64,000 nucleotides of DNA. It comes from Cellulosimicrobium cellulans. GTDB taxonomy: Bacteria; Actinomycetota; Actinomycetes; Actinomycetales; Cellulomonadaceae. Below the pieces are notes generated by a model that was not told the origin of the DNA, made no database searches, and saw only the letters and a program-made list of their open reading frames with translations. Within the stretch, counting starts at the first letter, position 1. Each line of letters starts with the position of its first letter. The stretch is from assembly GCF_024124905.1 (NCBI RefSeq), contig NZ_JAMXST010000004.1:558001-622000 (forward strand), in the 5' to 3' direction. This document shows, piece after piece, positions 45,911-55,100 of the stretch. A program made the translations under genes and the position numbers.

Positions 45911-47212
45911 ATGGCAAGGAAGCAGATCGCGGCCGTGCTGACTGTGACAGCGCTGACGCTGACGCTCGGTGCGTGCTCGAGCTCGAACGAGGGCGGCAGC
46001 GAGGATGGCGAGCTGTCGGGCACCATCACCGTCCTGACGAACCGCACGGACATCGTCGACACCGCGCTGCAGGACTACGCGGACCTGTTCCAGGCGAAGA
46101 ACCCGGGCGTGACGGTCGAGTTCGAGGCGATCACCGACTACGAGGGCGACGTCTCGATCCGTCTCAACACGCAGGACTACGGCGACGTGCTCCTCGTCCC
46201 GAACTCGGTGAGCAAGGACCAGCTCCCGCAGTTCTTCGAGCCCCTCGGCACGGTGGAGGAGCTCGGGCAGGAGTATCGCTTCATCAACGAGCAGGCCTAC
46301 GACGGCGACGTCTACGGGATCGCGACGTTCGGCACCGCGATGGGGTACGTCGTGAACACGAAGGTCTGGGAGGCGGCCGGGATCACGGAGCCGCCGACGA
46401 CGCCCGAGGCGTTCGTCGACGCGCTCGAGCAGATCGGCGAGAAGACCGACGCCGTCCCGTACTACACGAACTACACCGACGGCTGGCCCCTCACCCAGTG
46501 GCAGAACAACCAGGGGACGATCGCGGGGACCGACGCCGTGAGCATCCGTACGTCGCAGGACGCTCCGTGGTCCGACGGCAACGAGCAGTACGCGATCGAC
46601 GGCCTGCTGTACGACGTCGTCGCCGCAGGCGTCACGGAGGAGGACCCTACGACGACCAACTGGGAGGAGTCCAAGACCCTCCTCGGCACCGGCAAGATCG
46701 GCGCCATGGTGCTCGGCTCGTGGGCCGTGCCGCAGATGAAGGACGCGGCCGAGGCCGCCGGGGGGTCCGCGGACGACATCGACTTCTGGCCGATGCCGTG
46801 GCAGACCGAAGGCACGTTCTCCTCGACCGTCTCGGGCGACTACAAGCTCGCGATCTCGAAGCACTCCGAGAACAAGGAGGCTGCACGCGCCTGGGTCGAC
46901 TGGTTCCTGAACGAGTCGACGTTCGCCGCCGAGCAGGGCGGCATCTCGCCGGTCGTCGGTGCGGCGGCACCGGACAGCCTGGCCACGTTCGACGCCCTGG
47001 GCGTCAACCAGATCGAGCTCTCCCCGGCCCCTGCCGGTGAGGAGACGTGGGACAACGACATCAGCAACGGGGCGGAGATCGACCTCTGGGGCGACAAGTA
47101 CCGCAAGCAGCTGGTCGACGTCGCCCGCGGCGCCGCCGACGGCGACAAGGAGTCCTTCTTCGCCGACCTCAACTCCCGCTGGGCGGCCGCGCGCGCGAAC
47201 GTCGTCGGCTGA
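45911..47212 (+). CDS. CUT1 ABC importer, sugar-binding lipoprotein (mannan locus)
   Basis: 433 residues. The signal peptide ends in the lipobox LTLGACSSS (lipid Cys at about 22), then an acidic linker and a family 1 solute-binding fold (GTITVLTNRTDIVDTALQDY, YGIATFGTAMGYVVNTKVWE, SGDYKLAISKHSENKEAARA). AAGGAG precedes the ATG. From the neighbouring beta-mannosidase and mannanases the ligand is probably a beta-manno-oligosaccharide. A 15-bp hairpin follows before the permease genes. Confidence 0.92.
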   Translation: MARKQIAAVLTVTALTLTLGACSSSNEGGSEDGELSGTITVLTNRTDIVDTALQDYADLFQAKNPGVTVEFEAITDYEGDVSIRLNTQDYGDVLLVPNSVSKDQLPQFFEPLGTVEELGQEYRFINEQAYDGDVYGIATFGTAMGYVVNTKVWEAAGITEPPTTPEAFVDALEQIGEKTDAVPYYTNYTDGWPLTQWQNNQGTIAGTDAVSIRTSQDAPWSDGNEQYAIDGLLYDVVAAGVTEEDPTTTNWEESKTLLGTGKIGAMVLGSWAVPQMKDAAEAAGGSADDIDFWPMPWQTEGTFSSTVSGDYKLAISKHSENKEAARAWVDWFLNESTFAAEQGGISPVVGAAAPDSLATFDALGVNQIELSPAPAGEETWDNDISNGAEIDLWGDKYRKQLVDVARGAADGDKESFFADLNSRWAAARANVVG

Positions 47213-47230
47213 CGCAGGAGCCCTGGTTCG

Positions 47231-47266
47231 CGTGAGGCCCCCGGCCGCCCCGCCGGGGGCCTCACG
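47231..47266 (+). terminator. Intercistronic hairpin after mannan binding-protein gene
   Basis: A perfect 15-bp stem (47231-47245 with 47252-47266), 6-nt loop, between binding-protein and permease genes. It probably sets a higher level of binding protein than permease, like 11100-11141. Confidence 0.7.
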
Positions 47267-47291
47267 CCCGTCCGACCGAAATGAGCATGAC

Positions 47292-48230
47292 ATGGCTGTG
47301 ACCAGTCCGACCGTGGCGACTCCGACCGAGCCGCGCAAGCGGAGTGCTACGTCCCGACCGCCGAGGCGACGGTCCGGGTCGCTCACCCCGTGGCTGTTCC
47401 TCGTCGTCCCGCTCGGGCTGCTGCTCGTGTTCACCTACCTGCCGGTGGCGAACATGATCTGGTACAGCTTCACGTCGTGGGACGGCCTCGATGCGGTGAA
47501 GGAAGGCGTCGGGTTCACGAACTACGTCGACATCTTCACGCGACCCGAGCTGTTCCGGGTCTTCTTCGTCAGCCTCTACTACCTGGTCGGCGCTCTCGTC
47601 CAGCTCGCGCTGGCGCTCTACTTCGCGACGATCCTCAGCTTCAGCACGCGGTTCCGTAACTTCTTCAAGGGCGTCATCTTCTTCCCCTACCTCCTGAACG
47701 GCGTGGCGATCGGCCTCGTCTTCCTCTACTTCTTCCGCCCGGACGGGACGTTGGACGCTCTGCTGGGGATCGTGGGCGTGCAGGAGACGCCGCACTGGCT
47801 CGGAGACCCGTCGATCGTCAACTACTCGCTCGCGGGCACGTCCGTATGGCGCTACATGGGCCTGAACTTCGTGCTGTTCCTCGGCGCCATCCAGGCGATC
47901 CCGGGCGACGTGTACGAGGCCGCGGACCTCGACGGCGCGACGTCGTGGCAGAAGTTCCGCTACATCATCTTTCCGGGTATCAAGCAGATCGTCGGTCTGT
48001 CCCTGATCCTCGCCGTCTCGGGTGCGCTCTCGGTCTTCGAGATCCCCTTCATCATGACGAAGGGCGCGAACGGTTCCGAGACGTTCGTCATCCAGACCGT
48101 CGACACGGCGTTCCGGTACTCCAAGGTCGGTCTCGCCTCCGCGATGGCCGTCGTGCTGCTGATCATCGTCCTCGTGATCAGCGCGATCCAACGAAAGTTC
48201 TTCCCGGACGAGAAGGGAGACCTGGTATGA
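47292..48230 (+). CDS. CUT1 ABC importer permease, MalF type (mannan locus)
   Basis: 312 residues from the ATG at 47292; the ribosome binding site is poor. A basic N-terminus (RKRSATSRPPRRRSG) precedes six membrane helices. The EAA loop reads YEAADLDGATSWQKFR with IIFPGIKQ. It overlaps the next permease gene by 4 bases (ATGA). Confidence 0.92.
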   Translation: MAVTSPTVATPTEPRKRSATSRPPRRRSGSLTPWLFLVVPLGLLLVFTYLPVANMIWYSFTSWDGLDAVKEGVGFTNYVDIFTRPELFRVFFVSLYYLVGALVQLALALYFATILSFSTRFRNFFKGVIFFPYLLNGVAIGLVFLYFFRPDGTLDALLGIVGVQETPHWLGDPSIVNYSLAGTSVWRYMGLNFVLFLGAIQAIPGDVYEAADLDGATSWQKFRYIIFPGIKQIVGLSLILAVSGALSVFEIPFIMTKGANGSETFVIQTVDTAFRYSKVGLASAMAVVLLIIVLVISAIQRKFFPDEKGDLV

Positions 48231-49144
48231 GCGCCCCCACCGCACCTGCGCCGACCCGGATCACCGCAGCGGACAAGATGCGCGGGGCAGCCGCTCGGTT
48301 CTCGAGGGGCGTCGCGCCCGTCGCGGGGCCGCTGGCCACGACGGCGAAGTACATCAGTCTCGTCGTCGCGTGCGCGGCAGCCGTCGTCCCGATCCTCACG
48401 ATCTTCTTCGCGGCCTTCAAGTCCCGCGAGGAGTACGTGACGACAGGTCCGCTCGACCTTCCCCAGAACTGGTTCAACTTCTCGAACTTCACGAGGGCCT
48501 TCACCGACAGCGACATGCTCGCGGGCTTCGTGAACACCATGATCATCCTTGTCGTCGCACTCGCCGGGACGATCCTCATCGGCACCATGACCGCGTACGC
48601 CGTCGACCGGTTCGACTTCCGTGGCAAGAAGGTCGTCATGGCAGGGTTCCTGCTGGCGACGCTCGTCCCGGCGGTCACCACGCAGGTCGCGACGTTCCAG
48701 ATCATCAACGGGTTGGGGCTCTTCAACACCCGCTGGGCCGCGATCGTGCTCTTCATGGGCACGGACATCATCGCGATCTACATCTTCCTGCAGTTCATGC
48801 GTTCGATCCCGCGCTCGCTCGACGAGGCCGCGATGCTCGACGGCGCCAACCGCGTCACCATCTACGCCCGGATCATCTTCCCGCTGCTCAAGCCGGCGAT
48901 CGCGACCGTCGTCATCATCAAGGGCATCGCGATCTACAACGAGTTCTACATCCCCTTCCTCTACATGCCGTCGAGCAAGCTCGGCGTGATCTCGACGACC
49001 CTGTTCCGGTTCAAGGGGCCGACGGGGTCGGAGTGGGAGGTCATCGCGGCCGGCACGATCCTCGTGATCGTCCCGACCCTGATCGCCTTCCTCCTCCTCC
49101 AGCGACACATCTACAACGGCCTGACCGCAGGAGCCACCAAGTGA
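48227..49144 (+). CDS. CUT1 ABC importer permease, MalG type (mannan locus)
   Basis: 305 residues with six membrane helices. The EAA loop is DEAAMLDGANRVTIYAR with IIFPLLKP, and the end is RHIYNGLTAGATK. No ATPase gene is present in the locus, so a shared ATPase must serve. The stop overlaps the beta-mannosidase GTG (GTGA). Confidence 0.92.
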   Translation: MSAPTAPAPTRITAADKMRGAAARFSRGVAPVAGPLATTAKYISLVVACAAAVVPILTIFFAAFKSREEYVTTGPLDLPQNWFNFSNFTRAFTDSDMLAGFVNTMIILVVALAGTILIGTMTAYAVDRFDFRGKKVVMAGFLLATLVPAVTTQVATFQIINGLGLFNTRWAAIVLFMGTDIIAIYIFLQFMRSIPRSLDEAAMLDGANRVTIYARIIFPLLKPAIATVVIIKGIAIYNEFYIPFLYMPSSKLGVISTTLFRFKGPTGSEWEVIAAGTILVIVPTLIAFLLLQRHIYNGLTAGATK

Positions 49145-51660
49145 CACGTACCGCCACTCCCGTCCCCACGACGACCCGTCGCGAGCTGCACGACGGCTGG
49201 ACGGTGAGCGCCGTCGCGGGGCCCGTCCCCGCGGGGACGGTCGTGTTCGACGTCCCGGCGACGGTCCCGGGGAGCGTGCACACCGACCTGCTCGCCGCGG
49301 GCCTGATCGTCGACCCGTACCTCGACGACCACGAGCGGCTGCTCGCGTGGATCGGCCGGACCGACTGGGTGTACACCACCCGCTTCGCGTGGGCGCCGGA
49401 CGGGCACGAGCGGCACGACCTCGTCTTCGACGGCCTCGACACCGTCGCGGAGGTCCGGCTCAACGGGACGGTGGTGGGCTCGACGGCGAACATGCACCGC
49501 ACCTACCGGTTCGACGTCGGTCCGCTGCTCGTCGAGGGCGAGAACGAGCTCGTGGTGCGGTTCGCCGCGCCCGTCCCGTACGCGGACCGGCAGAGCCTTC
49601 TCCTCGGCTACCGTCCCCAGGTCAACCAGCACCCCTTCAACGCGATGCGCAAGATGGCGTGCAGCTTCGGGTGGGACTGGGGTCCCGACACCGCGACGTC
49701 CGGAATCTGGCGTCCCGTCCGACTCGAGTCGTGGTCCGTCGCGCGGCTCGCACAGGTGCGCGTGCACGCCTCCGTCGCCGAGCCCGCCTCGACGAACGGT
49801 GCCGAGGCCGCCGCTGGCCGGGTGCGCGTCGTGGCCGAGGTCGAGCGCTCCGGCTCGGGAGGCACGGGGCTGACGCTGGCGGCGACCGTCGCGGGCGTCC
49901 GGGCCCAGGTCCCGACGGACGGCGACCGGGCGGAGGTCGACGTCGTCGTGCCCGAGGTCGATCTGTGGTGGCCCCGGACCCACGGGGACCAGCCGCTGTA
50001 CGCCGTCGACGTCGAGCTGCGTGCGGGTGCGGACGTGCTCGACACCTCGGCGCGCCGTGTCGGCTTCCGGACGGCCGCGCTCGAGATCGAGCCCGACGAC
50101 GACGGGACCTCGTTCCGCTTCGTGGTCAACGGCGTCCCCGTCTGGGTGCGTGGCGCGAACTGGATCCCGGACGACGCCTTCCCGCACCGCGTGACACGCG
50201 AGAGGTACGCGGCGCGCATCGACCAGGCAGTCTCGGCGAACCTGAACCTGTTGCGCGTGTGGGGCGGCGGGATCTACGAGTCGGACGACTTCTACGATCT
50301 GTGCGACGAGCGTGGCGTCCTCACGTGGCAGGACTTCCTCTTCGCCTGCGCGGCCTACGCCGAGGAGGACCCGCTACGGTCGGAGGTCGAGGCGGAGGTG
50401 CGTGACAACGTCGCCCGTCTCGGGCACCACGCGTCGCTCGTGCTCTGGAACGGCAGCAACGAGAACATCTGGGGCTTCCACGACTGGAGCTGGCGACAGC
50501 GCCTCGACGGGCGCACGTGGGGGCTGGGGTACTACACGGAGCTGCTCCCGCGCGTCGTCGCGGAGCTCGATCCCGACTGCGCGTACACGCCGTCGAGCCC
50601 GTGGTCCGGCAGCCTGGAGGTGCACCCGAACGACCCGCGACACGGCTCGATGCACGAGTGGGAGCTGTGGAACCGGCAGGACTGGCCGCACTACCGGGAC
50701 ACGGTGCCACGCTTCATGGCGGAGTTCGGGTGGCAGGGTCCGCCGGCGTGGTCGACCCTCACCCGGGCGATCAGCGACGACCCGCTCACCCCTGAGTCAC
50801 CCGGGATGCTCGTCCACCAGAAGGCGATGCAGGGCAACGACAAGCTCACCGACGGGCTCGTCGCGCACGTCCCGCTGCCCGACGCGATGGAGGACTGGCA
50901 CTGGGCGATGTCCTGGAACCAGGCGATCGCGGTCCGGACCGCGATCGAGCACTACCGCTCGTGGTCCCCGCGGTGCATGGGGGCGGTCGTGTGGCAGCTC
51001 AACGACTGCTGGCCGGTGACCTCGTGGGCCGCGGTCGACGGTGACGGCCGCGAGAAGCCGCTCCTGGTCGCGCTGCGGCACGCCTTCGCCGACCGGCTGC
51101 TCACCGTGCAGCCGCGGGGCGAGGCGGGCGAGCTCGTGGTCGCCCTCGTGAACGACAGTGCGGAGGGCTGGCGGGGCGACCTCGTCCTGCGGCGGATCCG
51201 GTACGACGGCGTCGAGATCGAGGCGGTCAAGGTCCCGGTCGACCTCGCGCCGCGCACCACGACGACGATCCCCGTGCCGGCGGACGTCGCCCGGGCGCAG
51301 GACGCGGCGGGCGAGCTCCTGGTGGCCTCCCTCGGGCACGAGAGCGCGACGTGGTTCTACACCGAGCCTCGCGACAGCGCGCTGAGCAGCCCCGCGCTCC
51401 ACGTCGAGGTGACCTCGACGGAGGACGGGGCGCGGGTACGCGTCACGACCGACACCGTCGTGCGGGGGCTGTCGCTGCTCGCTGACAAGGTCCACCCGGA
51501 CGCCGTGGTCGACGACGCGCTCGTCGACCTGCTGGCGGGCGAGAGCGTGACCTTCCACGTGACGGCCCCGACCACGCTGGACAGGTCCGCGCTCGCCGAC
51601 CCGCGGGTGCTGCGCAGCGTCAACCAGCTCGTGTCGCGCCGGCCGGCGGTGTCGGCATGA
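49141..51660 (+). CDS. GH2 beta-mannosidase
   Basis: 839 residues from the GTG at 49141 overlapping the permease stop. It removes beta-linked mannose from manno-oligosaccharides. The GH2 sugar-binding domain comes first (WTVSAVAGPVPAGTVVF, DGLDTVAEVRLNGTVVG). NQHPFNAMRKMACSFGWDWG is typical of beta-mannosidases rather than beta-galactosidases. The acid/base Glu lies in WNGSNENIWG (about 441) and the nucleophile Glu in MAEFGWQGPP (about 528). There is no signal peptide, so it is cytoplasmic and acts on imported sugars. It overlaps the AGE gene (ATGA). Confidence 0.93.
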   Translation: MTRTATPVPTTTRRELHDGWTVSAVAGPVPAGTVVFDVPATVPGSVHTDLLAAGLIVDPYLDDHERLLAWIGRTDWVYTTRFAWAPDGHERHDLVFDGLDTVAEVRLNGTVVGSTANMHRTYRFDVGPLLVEGENELVVRFAAPVPYADRQSLLLGYRPQVNQHPFNAMRKMACSFGWDWGPDTATSGIWRPVRLESWSVARLAQVRVHASVAEPASTNGAEAAAGRVRVVAEVERSGSGGTGLTLAATVAGVRAQVPTDGDRAEVDVVVPEVDLWWPRTHGDQPLYAVDVELRAGADVLDTSARRVGFRTAALEIEPDDDGTSFRFVVNGVPVWVRGANWIPDDAFPHRVTRERYAARIDQAVSANLNLLRVWGGGIYESDDFYDLCDERGVLTWQDFLFACAAYAEEDPLRSEVEAEVRDNVARLGHHASLVLWNGSNENIWGFHDWSWRQRLDGRTWGLGYYTELLPRVVAELDPDCAYTPSSPWSGSLEVHPNDPRHGSMHEWELWNRQDWPHYRDTVPRFMAEFGWQGPPAWSTLTRAISDDPLTPESPGMLVHQKAMQGNDKLTDGLVAHVPLPDAMEDWHWAMSWNQAIAVRTAIEHYRSWSPRCMGAVVWQLNDCWPVTSWAAVDGDGREKPLLVALRHAFADRLLTVQPRGEAGELVVALVNDSAEGWRGDLVLRRIRYDGVEIEAVKVPVDLAPRTTTTIPVPADVARAQDAAGELLVASLGHESATWFYTEPRDSALSSPALHVEVTSTEDGARVRVTTDTVVRGLSLLADKVHPDAVVDDALVDLLAGESVTFHVTAPTTLDRSALADPRVLRSVNQLVSRRPAVSA

Positions 51661-52937
51661 CGGCGCCGACGATCGACCGCCGACCGCGTGGCGGTGTGCG
51701 CGACGAGCTCGCCTGGACCGAGCGCGAGACGCACCTGGCGTGGCTCGACGCGCACACGCGGTCGCTGCTCGGGTTCGGGCGTCGCGTCGTCGCCCCGGGC
51801 GGAGGAGCGGCCTACCTCGACGGGTCCGGGACCCCCGACCCGGAGGCAGGCGTCCAGACGTGGATCACGTGCCGGACCGTCCACGTCTACGCGCTCGGTG
51901 CGATGCTGGGCGTGCCCGGGTGCGAGCCGGTCGCGCGCGGGGCGCTCGACGGCCTGCTGGGACCGCTGCATGACGCCGAGCACGGCGGGTGGTTCCACGC
52001 CCTCGACGCGCAGGGCGCGCCCGACCTCGGCGCAGGCAAGTCCGCCTACGACCACGCGTTCGTCCTGCTCGCCGCGTCGAGCGCGACCCTGGCCGGCCTG
52101 CCGGGTGCGCTGGCCCTGCTCACCGACGCGTGCTCGGTGTTCCTCGAGCGCTTCTGGGACGACGCGACCGGGCTCGTGGTCGACACGTGGGACGCGTCGT
52201 TCACCGTCCTCGACCCGTACCGGGGCCTCAACGCAAACATGCACGCGGTCGAGGCGATGCTCGCCGTCGCCGACGCCACCGGGGACGTCGCGTGGCGCGA
52301 CCGCGCCGCGCGCGTCTCCCGGCTCGTCGTGCGGCTCGCCGGGGACCACGACGGGCGGCTGCCCGAGCACTTCGACGTCACGTGGACGCCGGACCTGGAG
52401 CTCAACGCCGACCGGCCCGCCGACCCGTTCAAGCCCTACGGGGCGACCGTCGGGCACGGCCTCGAGTGGTCCCGGCTGCTCCTGCACCTCGAGGTCGCGC
52501 TGGGCACGCTCGCGCCGTCCGACCTAAGCCCGACTGCGAGCGTGCTGTTCGACCGCGCGGTGGCCGACGGCTGGGCCGTGGACGGCGCGGACGGGTTCGT
52601 CTACACGACCGACTGGTCCGGCGCGCCCGTCGTGCGCGAGCGCATGCACTGGGTCGTCGCCGAGGCGATCGCCGCCGCGGACGCCTTGCACCGACGGACG
52701 GGTGACGCCCGCTACGCCGACCTGTACGCGACCTGGTGGGACTACGCGGTGACCTTCGTGGTGGACCACGACGGGGGATCGTGGCACCACGAGCTCGACC
52801 CGTCGAACCGCCCTGCGGGGATCACCTGGCCCGGCAAGCCCGACCTCTACCATGCGGTCCAGGCGACGCTCCTGCCGCGGCTCCCGCTCGGCCCGTCGAT
52901 CGCGCGCGCCGTCCACGACGGGCAGGTGGCCTCGTGA
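51657..52937 (+). CDS. AGE-family sugar isomerase, probably D-mannose isomerase
   Basis: 426 residues, starting within the beta-mannosidase stop. The (alpha/alpha)6 fold of the N-acylglucosamine 2-epimerase family shows the conserved His-rich helices CRTVHVYALGAML, KSAYDHAFVLLAAS, LNANMHAVEAMLAV, GHGLEWSRLLLHLE and MHWVVAEAIAAAD. Family members include mannose isomerase (mannose to fructose), cellobiose 2-epimerase and the GlcNAc epimerase. Here a mannose-to-fructose isomerase fits best, because the beta-mannosidase precedes it and a fructokinase-like domain follows at once. Cellobiose/mannobiose epimerase is the main alternative. Confidence 0.88.
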   Translation: MTAPTIDRRPRGGVRDELAWTERETHLAWLDAHTRSLLGFGRRVVAPGGGAAYLDGSGTPDPEAGVQTWITCRTVHVYALGAMLGVPGCEPVARGALDGLLGPLHDAEHGGWFHALDAQGAPDLGAGKSAYDHAFVLLAASSATLAGLPGALALLTDACSVFLERFWDDATGLVVDTWDASFTVLDPYRGLNANMHAVEAMLAVADATGDVAWRDRAARVSRLVVRLAGDHDGRLPEHFDVTWTPDLELNADRPADPFKPYGATVGHGLEWSRLLLHLEVALGTLAPSDLSPTASVLFDRAVADGWAVDGADGFVYTTDWSGAPVVRERMHWVVAEAIAAADALHRRTGDARYADLYATWWDYAVTFVVDHDGGSWHHELDPSNRPAGITWPGKPDLYHAVQATLLPRLPLGPSIARAVHDGQVAS

Positions 52938-54820
52938 CGCGCTTCCTCGTGGTCGGCGAGGCTCTCGTCGACATCGTCTCCGACGGTCCGGGAGCCACCC
53001 GAGACCTGCCCGGCGGAAGCCCCGCGAACGTCGCGCTCACGCTCGGCCGGCTCGGTCGTGAGGTGGTGCTCGCCACGGCGCTCGCCCCCGACGAGCGCGG
53101 CGCCCTGGTCCGTGACTGGCTCGCCGCGAGCGACGTGGAGGTGGACGCGCACGTGCCGTCGACGGGCCGGACGTCGGCGGCGACGGTGTCCCTGGACGCC
53201 CAGGGGCAGGCGACGTACGCCTTCGACCTCGCGTGGGACCTCGGGCAGGTGGAGCTCGGCGACGCGGAGGTCGTTCACGTCGGGTCCGTCGCGGCGGTGC
53301 TGTCTCCGGGCGCCGACGTGGTCCGGGACGTCGTCCGCCGGGCGCGTTCCTCCGCCGTCGTCTCGTACGACCCCAACGTGCGCCCCGCTCTCGTCGACGA
53401 CCCCGCGGCGGTCCGGGCCCGCGTCGAGGAGCTCGTCGCGCTCGCCGACGTCGTCAAGGTGAGCGACGAGGACCTCGCGTGGTTCGCCCCGGGGGCCGAC
53501 CCGCTCGACGTCGCGCGCGGCTGGTCGGCGTGGGGCGCGGCCCTCGTCGTCGTGACGCGTGGGGGCGACGGCGCGACGATCGTCCGCCATGACGGCCGTC
53601 TCGTCGAGGTCCCGGGCCGTGCGGTCGACGTCGTCGACACCGTCGGCGCGGGCGACACGTTCACGGGGGCGCTGCTCGACGCGCTCGCGGCGCGCGGGGT
53701 GCGCGGCCCGGGAGGCGCGGACGTCCTGCGCCGACTGTCGGACGCGGCGGTGCGGACCGCGGCACGGTCCGCGGCGGTCGCCGCGTCGGTCACGGTGTCC
53801 CGTGCAGGCGCGAACCCGCCGACGCGGGCCGAGCTGCGCGCGGTCGAGGGCCCGGTGCGGCCCGCGCCGTTCGCCGGGGCGCCCGTGACCGGCATGACCT
53901 GGGGATGGACGGGCGTGCGCGGGGCCTGGACCGGTCCGGGCGCCGAGCGTTCCATGGACGAGCTCCGAGACCTGGGCGTGGACTGGGTCGCCGTGACGTT
54001 CTCGGCGAAGCAGGACACGCCGCAGTCGACCACGGTCCGCTACGGCGACGAGCCGACGGTGACCGACGACGAGGTGCGTGCCGCGATCCGGGCGGCGAAG
54101 GCTCGGGGCTGGAAGGTGTGCCTCAAGCCGGTGGTCGACTCCGCGGACGGGACATGGCGAGCGTTCATCGGCTTCTTCGACGAGGACGTGCCGGGCGAGC
54201 CGTCGTGGGACGAGTGGTTCGCGTCGTACACGGAGTTCGTCGTGCACCACGCGCGCATCGCGGCGGAGGAGGGCGCGGAGATGTTCTGCGTCGGGTGCGA
54301 GATGGTGCGGGCCGACGGGCGCGACGCACAGTGGCGGGCCGTCGTCGCGGCCGTGCGCGAGGTCTACGGCGGCCTGGTGACCTACAACTGCGACAAGTAC
54401 CAGGAGGACCGCGTCACCTGGTGGGACGCGGTCGACGTGATCGGGAGCTCGGGCTACTACCCGGCCGGGACGTGGGAGCACCACCTCGACCGGATCGAGG
54501 CCGTCGTCGCGCGCGAGGACAAGCCGTTCGTCTTCCTGGAGGCGGGCTGCCCGAGCCGCGAGGGCTCCCCGGCGCGCCCGAACGACTGGAACCTCGCGGG
54601 GTCGCCGTCGGGTGCGGCGCAGGCGGACTGGCTCGCCGAGATGTTCGCCGCCTGCGCCCGTCGGCCCTGGGTCTCCGGGTACTTCCTCTGGGACTGGCCG
54701 TCGCCGCTGTACGCGGAGTCCGAGGCCGCGGCGAACGACGACTACTGCATGTACGGCAAGCCGGGCGCGGAGGTCGTCCGGCGCGCCTACGAGGAGCTGC
54801 GGACGCGCTCGCGCGACTGA
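52934..54820 (+). CDS. Fusion of PfkB-family sugar kinase and GH113-type beta-mannanase
   Basis: 628 residues in one uninterrupted frame from the GTG at 52934, which overlaps the isomerase stop (GTGA). Residues 1 to about 300 form a complete PfkB kinase of fructokinase type: FLVVGEALVDIVSD, GGSPANVALTLGRLG, VVSYDPNVRPAL and the catalytic loop DTVGAGDTFTGALLDAL (about 235). After a short linker, residues about 321-628 match GH113 mannanases: WGWTGVRGAWTGPG, RGWKVCLKPVVDSADGTWRA, EMFCVGCEMVRADGRDAQWR, and the end KPFVFLEAGCPSREGS with SGYFLWDWPSP. There is no signal peptide, so it is cytoplasmic. It would cut imported manno-oligosaccharides and phosphorylate the fructose made from mannose by the isomerase. 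It is the last gene of the importer operon, followed by a 23-bp hairpin. Confidence 0.83.
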   Translation: MTRFLVVGEALVDIVSDGPGATRDLPGGSPANVALTLGRLGREVVLATALAPDERGALVRDWLAASDVEVDAHVPSTGRTSAATVSLDAQGQATYAFDLAWDLGQVELGDAEVVHVGSVAAVLSPGADVVRDVVRRARSSAVVSYDPNVRPALVDDPAAVRARVEELVALADVVKVSDEDLAWFAPGADPLDVARGWSAWGAALVVVTRGGDGATIVRHDGRLVEVPGRAVDVVDTVGAGDTFTGALLDALAARGVRGPGGADVLRRLSDAAVRTAARSAAVAASVTVSRAGANPPTRAELRAVEGPVRPAPFAGAPVTGMTWGWTGVRGAWTGPGAERSMDELRDLGVDWVAVTFSAKQDTPQSTTVRYGDEPTVTDDEVRAAIRAAKARGWKVCLKPVVDSADGTWRAFIGFFDEDVPGEPSWDEWFASYTEFVVHHARIAAEEGAEMFCVGCEMVRADGRDAQWRAVVAAVREVYGGLVTYNCDKYQEDRVTWWDAVDVIGSSGYYPAGTWEHHLDRIEAVVAREDKPFVFLEAGCPSREGSPARPNDWNLAGSPSGAAQADWLAEMFAACARRPWVSGYFLWDWPSPLYAESEAAANDDYCMYGKPGAEVVRRAYEELRTRSRD

Positions 54821-54834
54821 GCTCCCCGACTCCG

Positions 54835-54885
54835 GCGGGAGAGCGGGGCGGGGCGTCCTTCCGACGCCCCGCCCCGCTCTCCCGC
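54835..54885 (+). terminator. 23-bp perfect terminator hairpin of the mannan operon
   Basis: Bases 54835-54857 pair perfectly with 54863-54885 around a 5-nt loop, 14 bases after the fusion-gene stop. The rest of the 280-base gap holds the GH5 promoter and operator. Confidence 0.88.
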
Positions 54886-54964
54886 AGGCCACGGGCGGGG
54901 CAGTGCGTCGTGGAGGGCGCCGATACGGCCGCAAGACACCCTGGAATTCTCTTCGGGGATGCGC

Positions 54965-54988
54965 TACCTTCGACATGAAGCGCTTAAG
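54965..54988 (+). promoter_or_regulatory. -10 element and LacI-type operator of secreted GH5 gene
   Basis: TACCTT (54965-54970) is a plausible -10. The operator TGAAGCGCTTAAG (54976-54988) follows at the expected start of transcription, and CGCT just after it makes a second overlapping AGCGCT core (54987-54992). The 13-base operator is identical to the reverse complement of 45818-45830. Confidence 0.7.
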
Positions 54989-55100
54989 CGCTGACGGTGT
55001 CATCGGGCCACGACGGGCCGGATGAGGGTTCGCGGACGAACCCGACGACGACGTCCACCGAGCAGGCCGGGCGACGACGCCCGGTTCGGGAGGAAGATCG

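Noticed and set aside
53840-53900. Kinase and mannanase as two separate genes
   Set aside because: There is no stop codon between the domains, and the in-frame GTG (53885) and ATG (53894) have no ribosome binding site. A sequencing indel cannot be excluded but nothing indicates one.
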